The position numbers and the translations under genes are program-made. Source: 66-474 sp036278635 (GTDB taxonomy: Bacteria > Pseudomonadota > Gammaproteobacteria > Xanthomonadales > Rhodanobacteraceae). Taken from it: DNA of 64,000 bases. A model generated the notes under the pieces. It ran no database searches. It saw only the letters and a program-made list of their open reading frames with translations, and was not told where the DNA came from. The stretch is taken from assembly GCA_036278635.1 (NCBI GenBank), contig DASUKQ010000165.1, forward strand, positions 6,140-70,139, read 5' to 3'. Shown in pieces: positions 7,777 to 16,180 of the stretch (within the stretch, counting starts at the first letter, position 1; the number at the start of each line of letters is the position of its first letter).

Positions 7777-8613
7777 GTGGGATTGCGCGTCACCAAGATG
7801 CACGGCCTCGGCAACGACTTCGTCGTGCTCGATGCGCGCGCCGCGGCGCAGTTGCCGGATCCCGCCATGGTTCGCGCCATGGGCGACCGCCACACCGGGA
7901 TCGGCTTCGACCAGTTGCTGGTGATCGAGCGACCGCGCGATACGGCGTGTGTCGCCGCCTACTCGATCCGCAATGCCGACGGCTCGTTCGCCGAACAATG
8001 CGGCAACGGCGCGCGCTGCATCGGCGCCTGGTTGCACCGCGACGGGGCGATCGCGATCGGCGACGAAGCGAAACTGCAAAGCCCCGCCGGTCCGATCGGC
8101 ATGCGCCTGATCGATCCGGCCACCGTTGCCGTGGAGATGGGCGAACCCGAATTCGACCCCGCGCGAATCCCGTTCGACGCCCCCGCCGAAGCCGACACGT
8201 ACCCGCTCGACGTCGAGGGCGAGCACATCGAAATTTCCATGGTGTCGATGGGCAACCCGCATGCGGTGCTGGAAGTCGACGACGTCGGGGATGCGTGCGT
8301 GGATCGCCTCGGCCCGCGCATCACCCTGCACCCGCGTTTTCCCCGGGGCGTCAACGCCGGTTTCGCGCAAGTGCTGGATGCGCGCAACATCCGCCTGCGC
8401 GTGCACGAACGTGGCGCGGGATGGACGCTGGCTTGCGGCAGCGGCGCCGGGGCGGCGGTTGCCGCACTGCGTCGTCGGGGTCGCGTCGGAGAAGAGGTCC
8501 GCGTGGAACTGCCCGGCGGCGCGTTGCAGATCGAGTGGCACGGCGCCGGACACGCGCTCTGGATGACCGGGCCCGCGGCGTTCGTCTTCGACGGGACCTG
8601 GCTCGGCGACTGA
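7777..8613 (+). CDS. dapF: Diaminopimelate epimerase
   Basis: A 278-residue enzyme that converts LL- to meso-diaminopimelate for lysine and peptidoglycan. The two catalytic cysteines are in EQCGNGARC and LACGSGAG. Substrate motifs KMHGLGNDF, NADGS and MGNPHAV are also present. The start is a GTG at 7777 with GGAAG just upstream, giving VGLRVTKMHGLG as in other family members; the first ATG (7798) would remove conserved residues. It lies 17 bases after lptM and its TGA overlaps an ATG of the next frame (TGATG at 8611-8615), so it is part of an lptM-dapF-DUF484-xerC operon. Confidence 0.95.
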   Translation: MGLRVTKMHGLGNDFVVLDARAAAQLPDPAMVRAMGDRHTGIGFDQLLVIERPRDTACVAAYSIRNADGSFAEQCGNGARCIGAWLHRDGAIAIGDEAKLQSPAGPIGMRLIDPATVAVEMGEPEFDPARIPFDAPAEADTYPLDVEGEHIEISMVSMGNPHAVLEVDDVGDACVDRLGPRITLHPRFPRGVNAGFAQVLDARNIRLRVHERGAGWTLACGSGAGAAVAALRRRGRVGEEVRVELPGGALQIEWHGAGHALWMTGPAAFVFDGTWLGD

Positions 8614-8690
8614 TGCACGGAACCTCCCGGCGGGAAGTTGCGCGCGCCGACGTGATTCACCACACTTCCCCCATGCCACCGGAAGCCGCC

Positions 8691-9374
8691 ATGCCCGACC
8701 TGACCCTGAAGCAAGGCCTCGAAGCGATGGACGTCGCCGAGTACCTGCGCCAGCATCCACGCATCCTGGAAAATTTTCCGGACGTGGCGGCGGAACTGGT
8801 GATCCCGCGCGAGGACGGCCCGGCGGCATCGCTGGCCGCCTACCAACTCGAAACGTTGCGCGCGCGCAACCACGAACTCAACCAGCGGCTGGCGGAACTG
8901 GTCGCCATCGCCACCGACAACGAACAGTTGATGGTGCGCGTGCACACCCTCACGGTCGGCCTGCTGCGCGACGACAACCTGGCGGACACCTGCCGCAGTT
9001 TCGTCGGCGCGCTCAACGAAGACTTCCATACCGACCTGGTGCGGTTGGTGCTGTTCCGCGACGGCGCCGGGCTGCCGCGCGCCGACTGGCTGATCGCGGT
9101 GCCACAAGGCGCCGCGGCGCTGCCGGTGTTTGCCGATTTCCTGGCCCGCGGCGAACCTGCGTGCGGGCGGCTCGCACAGCAAAAACTCGATCGCCTGTTC
9201 GGCGCCGAAGCGACCAAGGTGCAGTCGGCGGCGCTGCTCAGGATCGGCAGCCAGGGCATGCTCGCGATCGGCAGCGAAGACCCCAACCGTTTCCATCCCG
9301 GCATCGGGACGATCTTCCTGAAGCTGATCGCGCAGGCGCTCGACGCCGCGATCTCGCGGTTCCCGGCCGAATGA
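8691..9374 (+). CDS. DUF484 family protein (YigA-like)
   Basis: A 227-residue GAF-like DUF484 protein. The N-terminus has the family motif VAEYLRQHPRILENFP, then a helical segment (LETLRARNHELNQRLAELV) that could form a coiled coil, then the GAF-like domain ending LDAAISRFP. The function of this conserved dapF-xerC neighbour is not established. Three in-frame ATGs are possible: 8613 (coupled to the dapF stop), 8673 and 8691. The last was chosen because the family usually begins 10-20 residues before the conserved motif. The stop lies 1 base before the xerC ATG. Confidence 0.9.
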   Translation: MPDLTLKQGLEAMDVAEYLRQHPRILENFPDVAAELVIPREDGPAASLAAYQLETLRARNHELNQRLAELVAIATDNEQLMVRVHTLTVGLLRDDNLADTCRSFVGALNEDFHTDLVRLVLFRDGAGLPRADWLIAVPQGAAALPVFADFLARGEPACGRLAQQKLDRLFGAEATKVQSAALLRIGSQGMLAIGSEDPNRFHPGIGTIFLKLIAQALDAAISRFPAE

Positions 9375-9375
9375 G

Positions 9376-10266
9376 ATGCCGCCAGGCCTTGCCGTCGATA
9401 CCGCAAGATTCCTCGAATACCTCAAGGTCGAGCGGCGCTATTCACCCGGCACGCTGCGCAACTACACCCACGCACTGGACGCCCTGACCCGCTTCGCCGG
9501 CGGACTTGCGCTGCGCGACTGGAACGAGCTGCGCAGCGAACAATTGCAGACGTTCATCGCGGCCGAGCACCGCCGCGGCCTGGAGCCGCCCTCGCTTCGT
9601 GCGATGCTGTCGGCGTTCCGCAGCTTCTTCCGTTTTCTCGCGCGCGACGGCAAGCTCCGCAACAATCCCGCCGCCGGCGTGCGCTCGCCCAAGGTGCGTC
9701 GCAAGCTGCCGGAAGTGCTGGACGTGGACGAGGCCGCGACGCTGGTCGAGGTCAAGCCGGGCGATCCGCTGGCGCTGCGCGATCACGCGATGCTGGAGTT
9801 GCTGTACTCGAGCGGCCTGCGCGTATCGGAACTGTGCGGCGTGCGCTGGCGCGACCTTGATCCCGAGCAGGGCCTGTTGCGCGTCACCGGCAAGGGCAAC
9901 AAGACCCGCATCGTGCCGGTCGGGCGGGTGGCGTTGTCTGCGCTCGATGCGTTGCGCAACGCGCAGGCGGCCGGCGCGGACGAACCGGTCCTGCGCGGTC
10001 GCGGCGATCACGCGCTCACGCCCGGCGCGGTGCGCGCCGCGATCAAGCGCCGCGCGCGCTCACAGGGCGTGTGGAAACGGGTGTACCCGCACCTCCTCCG
10101 GCATTCCTGCGCGAGCCACCTGCTGGAATCCTCGGGCAACCTGCGCGCGGTGCAGGAACTGCTGGGCCACGCCGACATCGGCACCACCCAGATCTACACC
10201 CACCTCGATTTCCAGCACCTGGCCAAGGTCTACGACGCCGCCCATCCGCGCGCGAAACGCAAGTAG
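9376..10266 (+). CDS. xerC: Site-specific tyrosine recombinase XerC
   Basis: A 296-residue tyrosine recombinase that, with XerD, resolves chromosome dimers at dif. The N-terminal SAM-like core-binding domain (RYSPGTLRNYTHALDAL) precedes the catalytic domain. All catalytic residues are visible: Arg in SSGLRVSEL, Lys in GKGNKTR, His-x-x-Arg in HLLRHSCASH, His in LGHADIG and the nucleophile Tyr in QIYTHLD. The genomic position after dapF-DUF484 identifies it as XerC rather than XerD. Its stop TAG is contributed by a GTAGGAGC REP palindrome starting at 10263. Confidence 0.95.
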   Translation: MPPGLAVDTARFLEYLKVERRYSPGTLRNYTHALDALTRFAGGLALRDWNELRSEQLQTFIAAEHRRGLEPPSLRAMLSAFRSFFRFLARDGKLRNNPAAGVRSPKVRRKLPEVLDVDEAATLVEVKPGDPLALRDHAMLELLYSSGLRVSELCGVRWRDLDPEQGLLRVTGKGNKTRIVPVGRVALSALDALRNAQAAGADEPVLRGRGDHALTPGAVRAAIKRRARSQGVWKRVYPHLLRHSCASHLLESSGNLRAVQELLGHADIGTTQIYTHLDFQHLAKVYDAAHPRAKRK

Positions 10267-10387
10267 GAGCCTGCGTGCAGGCGACCTTGTCATGGGTTCG
10301 CTAGCACGCCGGGTCGCGAGCACGCTCGCTCCTGCAGCGCTTGTCCCGTCCACGCGAGAACCGTAGGAGCCTGCGTGGAGGCGACCT
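10263..10387. repeat. GTAG REP elements after xerC
   Basis: Forward copies GTAGGAGCCTGCGTGCAGGCGA (10263) and a near-identical one at 10363 flank an inverted copy (GGTCGCGAGCACGCTCGCTC type, 10312-10336). This is a compact BIME between xerC and the convergent sulfotransferase gene. No gene lies here. Confidence 0.8.
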
Positions 10388-10388
10388 G

Positions 10389-12251
10389 TCACACCACATA
10401 ACCGAAACGTTCGATCCACGGACGCAAGATCGGCAGTACCGGTTCGAACTGCTCGAGATAATCCCTCCAGTGCCCCACGGCCGCGTTGCTCACGGGTTGC
10501 GTGACCTGCGCGTAGCTTGGCGTGTCGATGAACCGCTTTGCTCCTGCGTGCCGAGCAAAGTCCAGCATCGGCGCAGCGTCCTCGACATCCAGGTATTCCC
10601 CGAGCCGTGCGACGGATCCCTCGAAATCCGCGACGACCGACTCGTAGCGCCACTCCAGCATCTTCGGCGCGAACACGTCAAGGTGTCCGCAACATTGTTC
10701 GAATGCCTGCGCGTACCCGCGTGCCAGGCGCGGCAACGATGAGCACATGACCATGAAGGCCGGCGAGCGGAACGACTGCATGCTGCAACTGAGCAACACA
10801 TCGCACGGATGCCGCAGGCACAGGATGATGCGGGCCGCGGGGTACAACCGCAGGATCATCGGCAGGCACAGCATGTTGAGTGGATTCTTGTCCACCAGTC
10901 GTCGCTGGCCGAGGTCCGGCAGCACGCGACGAACCAACCCGTCGTAGACGGCGCGCAACTGGTCCGCGTCGTCCTGGGCGAGGTCGGCGAGATCGTCCGG
11001 ATAGCGCTGGCCCGCGTGCTCCATGCGCTCGATCAGGTTGTAAACGTGGCCGCGCTCACCCATCGACCGGAAATCCGGGTGGGCATCGAGCATCTGTTCC
11101 AGCAAGGTCGTTCCCGAGCGCGGAAAACCGATTACGAACACCGGGCTGTGCCGGGATGAAGGCCCCGCCAGGGGCTTCCATGCGGCGAAGCCGTTTGCAT
11201 CGACCGATTTCGCCGCCATCGGCAATGGCTGGCTGTCGGGCGCCAACAGTTCCGGCGCGACCTCGCGGACCAGTTCCCTCTGTGCCGCGTGGGCCAGTTC
11301 GACGGTTTGCCACGCATCGTGGCGGCGCGCTTGGCGATCGAGCGCCACGGCCAGGCCGAAGGCCGCGGCGGCCCGAACCTCGGCGTCCCCGGCCGCGTCC
11401 AGCACGCGCCGGTAAAGCGCGGCCGCATCGGCATGGCGGCCTTCGCGCATGGCCACCACGGCATGGGCGCGCCAGCCCTCGACGCGCGCCTGCTCCGCGC
11501 CGACCGGCAATGCATCCAGCCCGGCCAGGGGCAACTGTCGCAGCTCGCGTTGCGCATCCCCGAGAAGATTGTTCCGCTCGTACAACGCAACGCGCTGCGC
11601 CGTGATGCGAAGCCGCAACGGGTCGGCGGCCGACGATTCGGGCAGGCGGGCTTGCACCAGCACCCCCAGCGCCTCTTCCAACCGGCCCTGCGCGGACAGC
11701 ATCGCGGCCAGCACCAGGGCCTGCGCGGCCGGCTGCGGCGGCCAGTCGCCGGCCTGCTCCAGCATGGCTTCCTCGCCGTCGCTGTCGCCGCACATGTGGC
11801 AGGCGTGGGCGGCCCGCAACCGCGCCTCGACATGCTGCGGCGCGAGTTGTACCGCGTCCAGCAACGCTTCGCGCGCCTGCGGCCAACGCCTCTGCCCGAT
11901 GTAAAGCAGCCCGAGGTTGAAATGTACGTCGGCGTCCCGGGGCGCCAGCGATTTCGCCGTCAGCAGCGCATGCTCCGCGGCCACGGGGTCGCCGGCGTGG
12001 CGACACGCGACGCCAAGATTGTTCCAGTATGCGGAGACGTCCGGCCGCATCCGCGACAACCGTTCGAACGTGGCCATCGCCTGCGCGTGACGCCCGGTCT
12101 GCTGCTGCGACATGCCCAGCAACGCGAGAACCTGTTCATCGCCCGCGGCCTCCGCGTGAGCGCGCCCGGCGAGCGCGATGACCTGCTCGAAACGGCCGGC
12201 CTGCCATGCATCCACCATGGACTTGGCAAGTTCGGTGGCCGAGGCCGACAT
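10389..12251 (-). CDS. TPR-containing sulfotransferase family protein
   Basis: A 620-residue protein. Residues 1 to about 340 are TPR repeats (for example AYWNNLGVACRHAGDPVAAE and VHFNLGLLYIGQRRWPQARE). Residues from about 365 to the end are a sulfotransferase domain with the PAPS 5'-phosphosulfate loop VIGFPRSGTTLLEQML and the 3'-phosphate region LCLRHPCDVLLS. It should transfer sulfate from PAPS to a hydroxyl or tyrosine on an unknown acceptor. It has no signal peptide, so it is cytoplasmic. It follows a TonB receptor gene on the same strand after 108 bases; such pairs recur in Xanthomonadaceae and related groups (from memory), suggesting linked function. Confidence 0.85.
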   Translation of the reverse strand: MSASATELAKSMVDAWQAGRFEQVIALAGRAHAEAAGDEQVLALLGMSQQQTGRHAQAMATFERLSRMRPDVSAYWNNLGVACRHAGDPVAAEHALLTAKSLAPRDADVHFNLGLLYIGQRRWPQAREALLDAVQLAPQHVEARLRAAHACHMCGDSDGEEAMLEQAGDWPPQPAAQALVLAAMLSAQGRLEEALGVLVQARLPESSAADPLRLRITAQRVALYERNNLLGDAQRELRQLPLAGLDALPVGAEQARVEGWRAHAVVAMREGRHADAAALYRRVLDAAGDAEVRAAAAFGLAVALDRQARRHDAWQTVELAHAAQRELVREVAPELLAPDSQPLPMAAKSVDANGFAAWKPLAGPSSRHSPVFVIGFPRSGTTLLEQMLDAHPDFRSMGERGHVYNLIERMEHAGQRYPDDLADLAQDDADQLRAVYDGLVRRVLPDLGQRRLVDKNPLNMLCLPMILRLYPAARIILCLRHPCDVLLSCSMQSFRSPAFMVMCSSLPRLARGYAQAFEQCCGHLDVFAPKMLEWRYESVVADFEGSVARLGEYLDVEDAAPMLDFARHAGAKRFIDTPSYAQVTQPVSNAAVGHWRDYLEQFEPVLPILRPWIERFGYVV

Positions 12252-12359
12252 GCAAGCGCGATCCGTTGCCCGGGCGTTCCAGTGTAACCACGAAGGGCGC
12301 CGCGCTGGCGGCGCCCTCGTCCATGGCGTGGCCTCCCGGATTTCCCCGGGAAGGGAGGT

Positions 12360-15224
12360 TCAGAACCTCAGCGTCGCCCGCGCCCAGTAGTAGCGACCCA
12401 TCGTTTCGTACGTCGCGGTATCGGTGTTGACCTGGCCGTTCTGGTAATACAACGGCGGCCGCCGGTCGCTGATGTTGTCGACGCCCACGTCGAACCGCGT
12501 GTGGATCGTCGGCACCGCGACCCCGAGCTGCAGATCGCTGTAGACCACCGAAGCCATCGGCAGGCTGGCGTTGGTCGCGGCGTCGGCCTGCAGCGCGGTC
12601 ACCGAGCTGATGTAGCGCGTCCGCCACTGCGCATCCCAGTTGCCGAGGGCCCAGTTGATCGTCGCGGCGGCGCGCCAGCGGGAGATGTTGCCGAACTGCG
12701 GGCTCAGCGTGCCGGCGTACTCGATGGTCTCCTCGCCCGGCTGGCCGGGGGTCGCGCTGTTCTTGAAGGTGGACGTGTACGACGTGTCGAGGCCGACCTT
12801 GAAATCGCCCGGGTTCACGCTGCCGAAGTTGAAGTGCGGAATCTTGTAGTTGATCGTGAAATCGATGCCGCTGGTGCTCAGGGAGCCGAGGTTGACCACC
12901 GGCGTGTCGATGACGAACACCTGGCCCGGGTTCCGGGTGGTGGTGTCCTGGCGGTGGATGAATGCGCAGAACGGACTGGCGTTGTTGTCGAAGCACGCAT
13001 TGACGACCGTGCGCCCGTCGATCGGCACCAGCGTGTCGTACAAATAGATGTGCCAGAAATCGAGGCTGGTGTTCAGACCGGGCAGCCAGGCCGGGTCATA
13101 GACCAACCCGAAATCGACGGACTTGCCGTGTTCGGGCTTGAGGTTGGCGCCGACGACCCTGGCGCCCGAGTAGAACGTGTTGACCTGCGCGACGTCGTTG
13201 CCGTTCCAGTTGACCGGCACGTACTGGCAAGCGGCGGCGTGTGCCGCAAGCTCCGCCGCCGTGAGATGGACGCAGGGATCGTTCAGGGCGGGCTGGACCA
13301 GGGAACGTCCGTTGTACAACTGGTCGAGGTTGGGGGCGCGGAACACTTCCGAGATCGTGCCGCGAACCAGCAGGTCCTGGATCGGCCGCCATTCGATCGC
13401 GATCTTCTTGTTGGTGGTCGAACCCGCGCTGGCGTAGTCGGATGCGCGGATCCCCAGGTCGACGTTCAGCGAATATGCGCCGGGCACGTTGGACAACAGC
13501 GGGATCAGGGTTTCGGCAAACAGCTCCTTGACGTTGTCGCTGCCGCGACCGGGCGAACCGCAGGCTTCCTGCAGGATCGCGCAAGTGGTCGTCACCGGAT
13601 CCAGCACCGCGAACGGGTCCACGGTGTAGTTCATCGTTTGCTTGCGGTACAGGCCGCCGACCGAGAGTTGCATCGGTCCGGCCGGCAAGGACCACAGTTC
13701 GCCGTCGGCGCCGAACTGGATTTGCCGCAGCGATTCGAACTTCTCGTAGGTCGCGGTGAGGGCGCCCGCCGATAGCGCCTCGCCGTTGTTGGCCTGGTCG
13801 AAAATATTGACGCCCCGGTCGATGGCCGCCTGCAAATCGGGGATCGACAATTCGTTCTCGTCGCGCTGGGTGCGTGCGGTGTGGCCGTAATTGAGGGTGA
13901 CGTTCCAGTTCCAGCTGCTGTCGCCGAAGCGCCCGCGCAAGCCGCCGATCGCCTGTCCGGTGCTGGTGGTGTAGGGATGGATGCGGGTCCCCGCGCCGGT
14001 GAGGCGGGTCTGGAAGGTGTAGCCGCTGTCCGGGTCGCCGGGCAGCACGTTCTGGCTGAAGGTGACGCCGAACGGGTTGAAGGGCGCCGAGGACGGGATG
14101 ATCAGGCCGTCGCCGGTCCCCACCGGCGCGGCGGCGTCCTGCCCGGCCGAATTGGTGTGGTTGTAGAAGACATCGAGGAAGGCCGTGACGTTGTCGGTCA
14201 GGTTGTAGCTGCCGAGGATGAAGCCGTCGGTGCGTTTCTGTTCGACCTGGATGTAGTTGAACGCCGCATAGTTGAACGTGTCGTCCGGGTTCCGGCACCG
14301 GTAGTCGTCCAGGCTCGTGCCGTCACCACTTGCCAGCGTGACCTGGCCGGTGGCGGGGCAATCGAACCTGCCGGCCAGCGAATCCGGGATCTGCATCCTG
14401 CCGGCGGGGATCGAGCTGGACCCTGCAACGACCACCTGTCCGCCCGAAAGGTACAACTGCGCCTTCGAGAAATCGCGCCGGGTGGCGGGCACGGCGTTGT
14501 ATTTGTTGTAGTCGATGCCGCCGGCAAGGCTGTACTTGTCCGTCGAGCGCCCCATCGTCAGGCTGAAGCCGTGCCGCTGGCCATCGCCGTGGCTGGAAAT
14601 GCCGTCGTTCAACGTCACTTCGGCGCCGTTGAAATCGTTGCGCAGGATGAAATTGACCACGCCGCCCACCGCATCGGAGCCGTAGGTGGTCGAAGCGCCT
14701 TCGGCGAGGACGTCCACGCGCTCGATCATCGCTTGCGGAATCAGGTTCATGTCCGCATTGAGCATCCGCTGGCCATTGATCAACACCAGCGTGCGGCCGG
14801 TGCCCAGGCCACGCAGCGACACCCGCGAGGCGCCGTCGCCGCCTTCGGTCAGCGGGGACGCCACGCCGCCGCCATTGGAATTGTTCTGCGTGTTGGTCGC
14901 GTTGCCGCGAATGCTGGGCAGTTGCTGCAGCACGTCGCCCAGCGTCGGCTTGCCGGTGTTGGCGATGTCCTGGCGATCGATCATGACCACCGGGCTGGCC
15001 GTCTCGAGGTCGACACGCCGGATCAGCGAGCCGGTGACCACCACCGCCTTGAGGGTTTTGGGCTGGCTGTCGGCCTGGTTCTGGTCGGTCTGGTTCTGGC
15101 TGGCCGCCGCCTGGTTCTGGTTGTTCGACGTCTGCTGCGCCTGGGCCAGACCTGCGCCGGCGACAAGGCCCGCGGTCAATCCAACTCGCACGGCCAGCGA
15201 CAAACGCTTCATTTTGTGGTTCAT
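12360..15224 (-). CDS. TonB-dependent outer-membrane receptor
   Basis: A 954-residue receptor starting at the ATG at 15224 (MNHKMKRLSLAVRVGLTAG), with a signal peptide ending near AQAQ. A striking Asn/Gln-rich stretch follows (residues ~25-60), then a TonB-box-like LKAVVVTGSLIRR and the plug domain (LGDVLQQLPSIRG; GAEVTLN). The long beta-barrel ends in the aromatic ATLRF. The Gln/Asn stretch and GSLIRR are typical of the large Xanthomonadaceae carbohydrate/peptide receptor group rather than of siderophore receptors; the substrate is unknown. A TPR-sulfotransferase follows downstream. The upstream 262 bases are shared with the divergent hslVU promoter. Confidence 0.9.
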   Translation of the reverse strand: MNHKMKRLSLAVRVGLTAGLVAGAGLAQAQQTSNNQNQAAASQNQTDQNQADSQPKTLKAVVVTGSLIRRVDLETASPVVMIDRQDIANTGKPTLGDVLQQLPSIRGNATNTQNNSNGGGVASPLTEGGDGASRVSLRGLGTGRTLVLINGQRMLNADMNLIPQAMIERVDVLAEGASTTYGSDAVGGVVNFILRNDFNGAEVTLNDGISSHGDGQRHGFSLTMGRSTDKYSLAGGIDYNKYNAVPATRRDFSKAQLYLSGGQVVVAGSSSIPAGRMQIPDSLAGRFDCPATGQVTLASGDGTSLDDYRCRNPDDTFNYAAFNYIQVEQKRTDGFILGSYNLTDNVTAFLDVFYNHTNSAGQDAAAPVGTGDGLIIPSSAPFNPFGVTFSQNVLPGDPDSGYTFQTRLTGAGTRIHPYTTSTGQAIGGLRGRFGDSSWNWNVTLNYGHTARTQRDENELSIPDLQAAIDRGVNIFDQANNGEALSAGALTATYEKFESLRQIQFGADGELWSLPAGPMQLSVGGLYRKQTMNYTVDPFAVLDPVTTTCAILQEACGSPGRGSDNVKELFAETLIPLLSNVPGAYSLNVDLGIRASDYASAGSTTNKKIAIEWRPIQDLLVRGTISEVFRAPNLDQLYNGRSLVQPALNDPCVHLTAAELAAHAAACQYVPVNWNGNDVAQVNTFYSGARVVGANLKPEHGKSVDFGLVYDPAWLPGLNTSLDFWHIYLYDTLVPIDGRTVVNACFDNNASPFCAFIHRQDTTTRNPGQVFVIDTPVVNLGSLSTSGIDFTINYKIPHFNFGSVNPGDFKVGLDTSYTSTFKNSATPGQPGEETIEYAGTLSPQFGNISRWRAAATINWALGNWDAQWRTRYISSVTALQADAATNASLPMASVVYSDLQLGVAVPTIHTRFDVGVDNISDRRPPLYYQNGQVNTDTATYETMGRYYWARATLRF

Positions 15225-15432
15225 GGTTTTTCCCGGCAAATGTGGAACAACGCAAGCGCGTCCACTGGCTGGGATGTACCGATTCCCCGGTGCAACACAT
15301 CCAAATGTACCGCGCGCCAACCCCCCGTCGTGCCGCTAACAGCGATTTAACGATACTCTTGGCGAATACTTCCCGCAATGGCCCCCGACCCGCCTGCAAT
15401 ACCGCCGGGGAAGTGTCCCCCGTCCCGGCCCG

Positions 15433-15461
15433 CTTGCGATTGCCGCGCCCGGCCCCCACCT
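15433..15461 (+). promoter_or_regulatory. Candidate sigma32 (heat-shock) promoter of hslVU
   Basis: CTTGCGA (15433-15439) and CCCCACCT (15454-15461) are separated by 14 bases. The sigma32 consensus is CTTGAAA, 13-15 bases, CCCCATNT. The -10 matches 7 of 8 positions and the -35 matches 5 of 7. It lies about 30 bases before the hslV start, where a heat-shock promoter is expected. Confidence 0.5.
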
Positions 15462-15492
15462 TGGCGGCAGTCTCCCGCGTCAAGAGGTGCCC

Positions 15493-16065
15493 ATGGAATC
15501 GTTCCACGCCACCACCATCCTGTCCGTGCGCAAGAATGGCAAGGTCGTGCTCGGCGGTGACGGCCAGGTCACGCTGGGCAACACCGTGGTCAAGGCCAAC
15601 GCCCGGAAGATCCGCCGGCTCGGCAAGAACTCCGACGTACTCGCGGGGTTCGCCGGCGCGACCGCCGACGCCTTCACCCTGTTCGAGCTGTTCGAGGACA
15701 AGCTGGCCAAGCACAACGGCCAGTTGACCCGGTCGGCCGTGGAACTGGCCAAGGAATGGCGCACCGACCGCAGGCTGGGGCGGCTCGAAGCGATGCTGGC
15801 GGTGGCGGACAAGGACGCATCACTGCTGATTTCCGGCAACGGCGACGTACTGGAACCCGAACACGGCCTGATCGCGATCGGTTCCGGCGGCCCCTTCGCG
15901 CAAGCCGCGGCCAAGGCGCTGCTCGACAATTCCGATCTCGATGCGCGGCAGATCGTCGAAACCGCCCTCGGGATCGCCGGCGACATCTGCATCTACACCA
16001 ACCACAACGTCACGATCGAGGAACTCGGAACCGGGGACCCGGGACCGGGGACCCGTACGCCATGA
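15493..16065 (+). CDS. hslV: ATP-dependent protease subunit HslV
   Basis: A 190-residue peptidase subunit of the HslUV (ClpYQ) proteasome-like protease. The N-terminus is MESFHA followed by TTILSVRKNG, so the catalytic Thr is residue 7 after a six-residue propeptide, as in Xanthomonas homologues. Other conserved elements are GGDGQVTLG and AGDICIYTNHNV. The ATG at 15493 is preferred over the GTG at 15487 because AAGAGG (15482-15487) is correctly placed for it. The C-terminus is odd. After the normal end EEL, about 12 extra residues (GTGDPGPGTRTP) are encoded by a GGGACC repeat that runs through the stop codon. hslU follows 115 bases later. Confidence 0.95.
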   Translation: MESFHATTILSVRKNGKVVLGGDGQVTLGNTVVKANARKIRRLGKNSDVLAGFAGATADAFTLFELFEDKLAKHNGQLTRSAVELAKEWRTDRRLGRLEAMLAVADKDASLLISGNGDVLEPEHGLIAIGSGGPFAQAAAKALLDNSDLDARQIVETALGIAGDICIYTNHNVTIEELGTGDPGPGTRTP

Positions 16066-16172
16066 TCGGCCATCGCCCGGCAGCCGACACCCGTTCTTCG
16101 CCGACACCACGAACAGCCCACACCTCTGCTTTTGATCTTCCCGGGTCCCCGATCCCGGGTCCCCGGTTCCGG
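16027..16172. repeat. Inverted pair of GGGACC repeats between hslV and hslU
   Basis: GGAACCGGGGACCCGGGACC at 16027-16052 is matched by its reverse complement at about 16138-16172, with about 85 bases between. The RNA could form a very GC-rich hairpin inside the hslVU transcript. The left arm codes the last residues of HslV. The right arm ends 8 bases before the hslU ATG. Confidence 0.8.
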
Positions 16173-16180
16173 ACTTACTT

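Noticed and set aside
13881..15350. 489-codon plus-strand open frame opposite the TonB receptor
   Set aside because: It is antisense to a receptor with signal peptide, plug and barrel end all intact.
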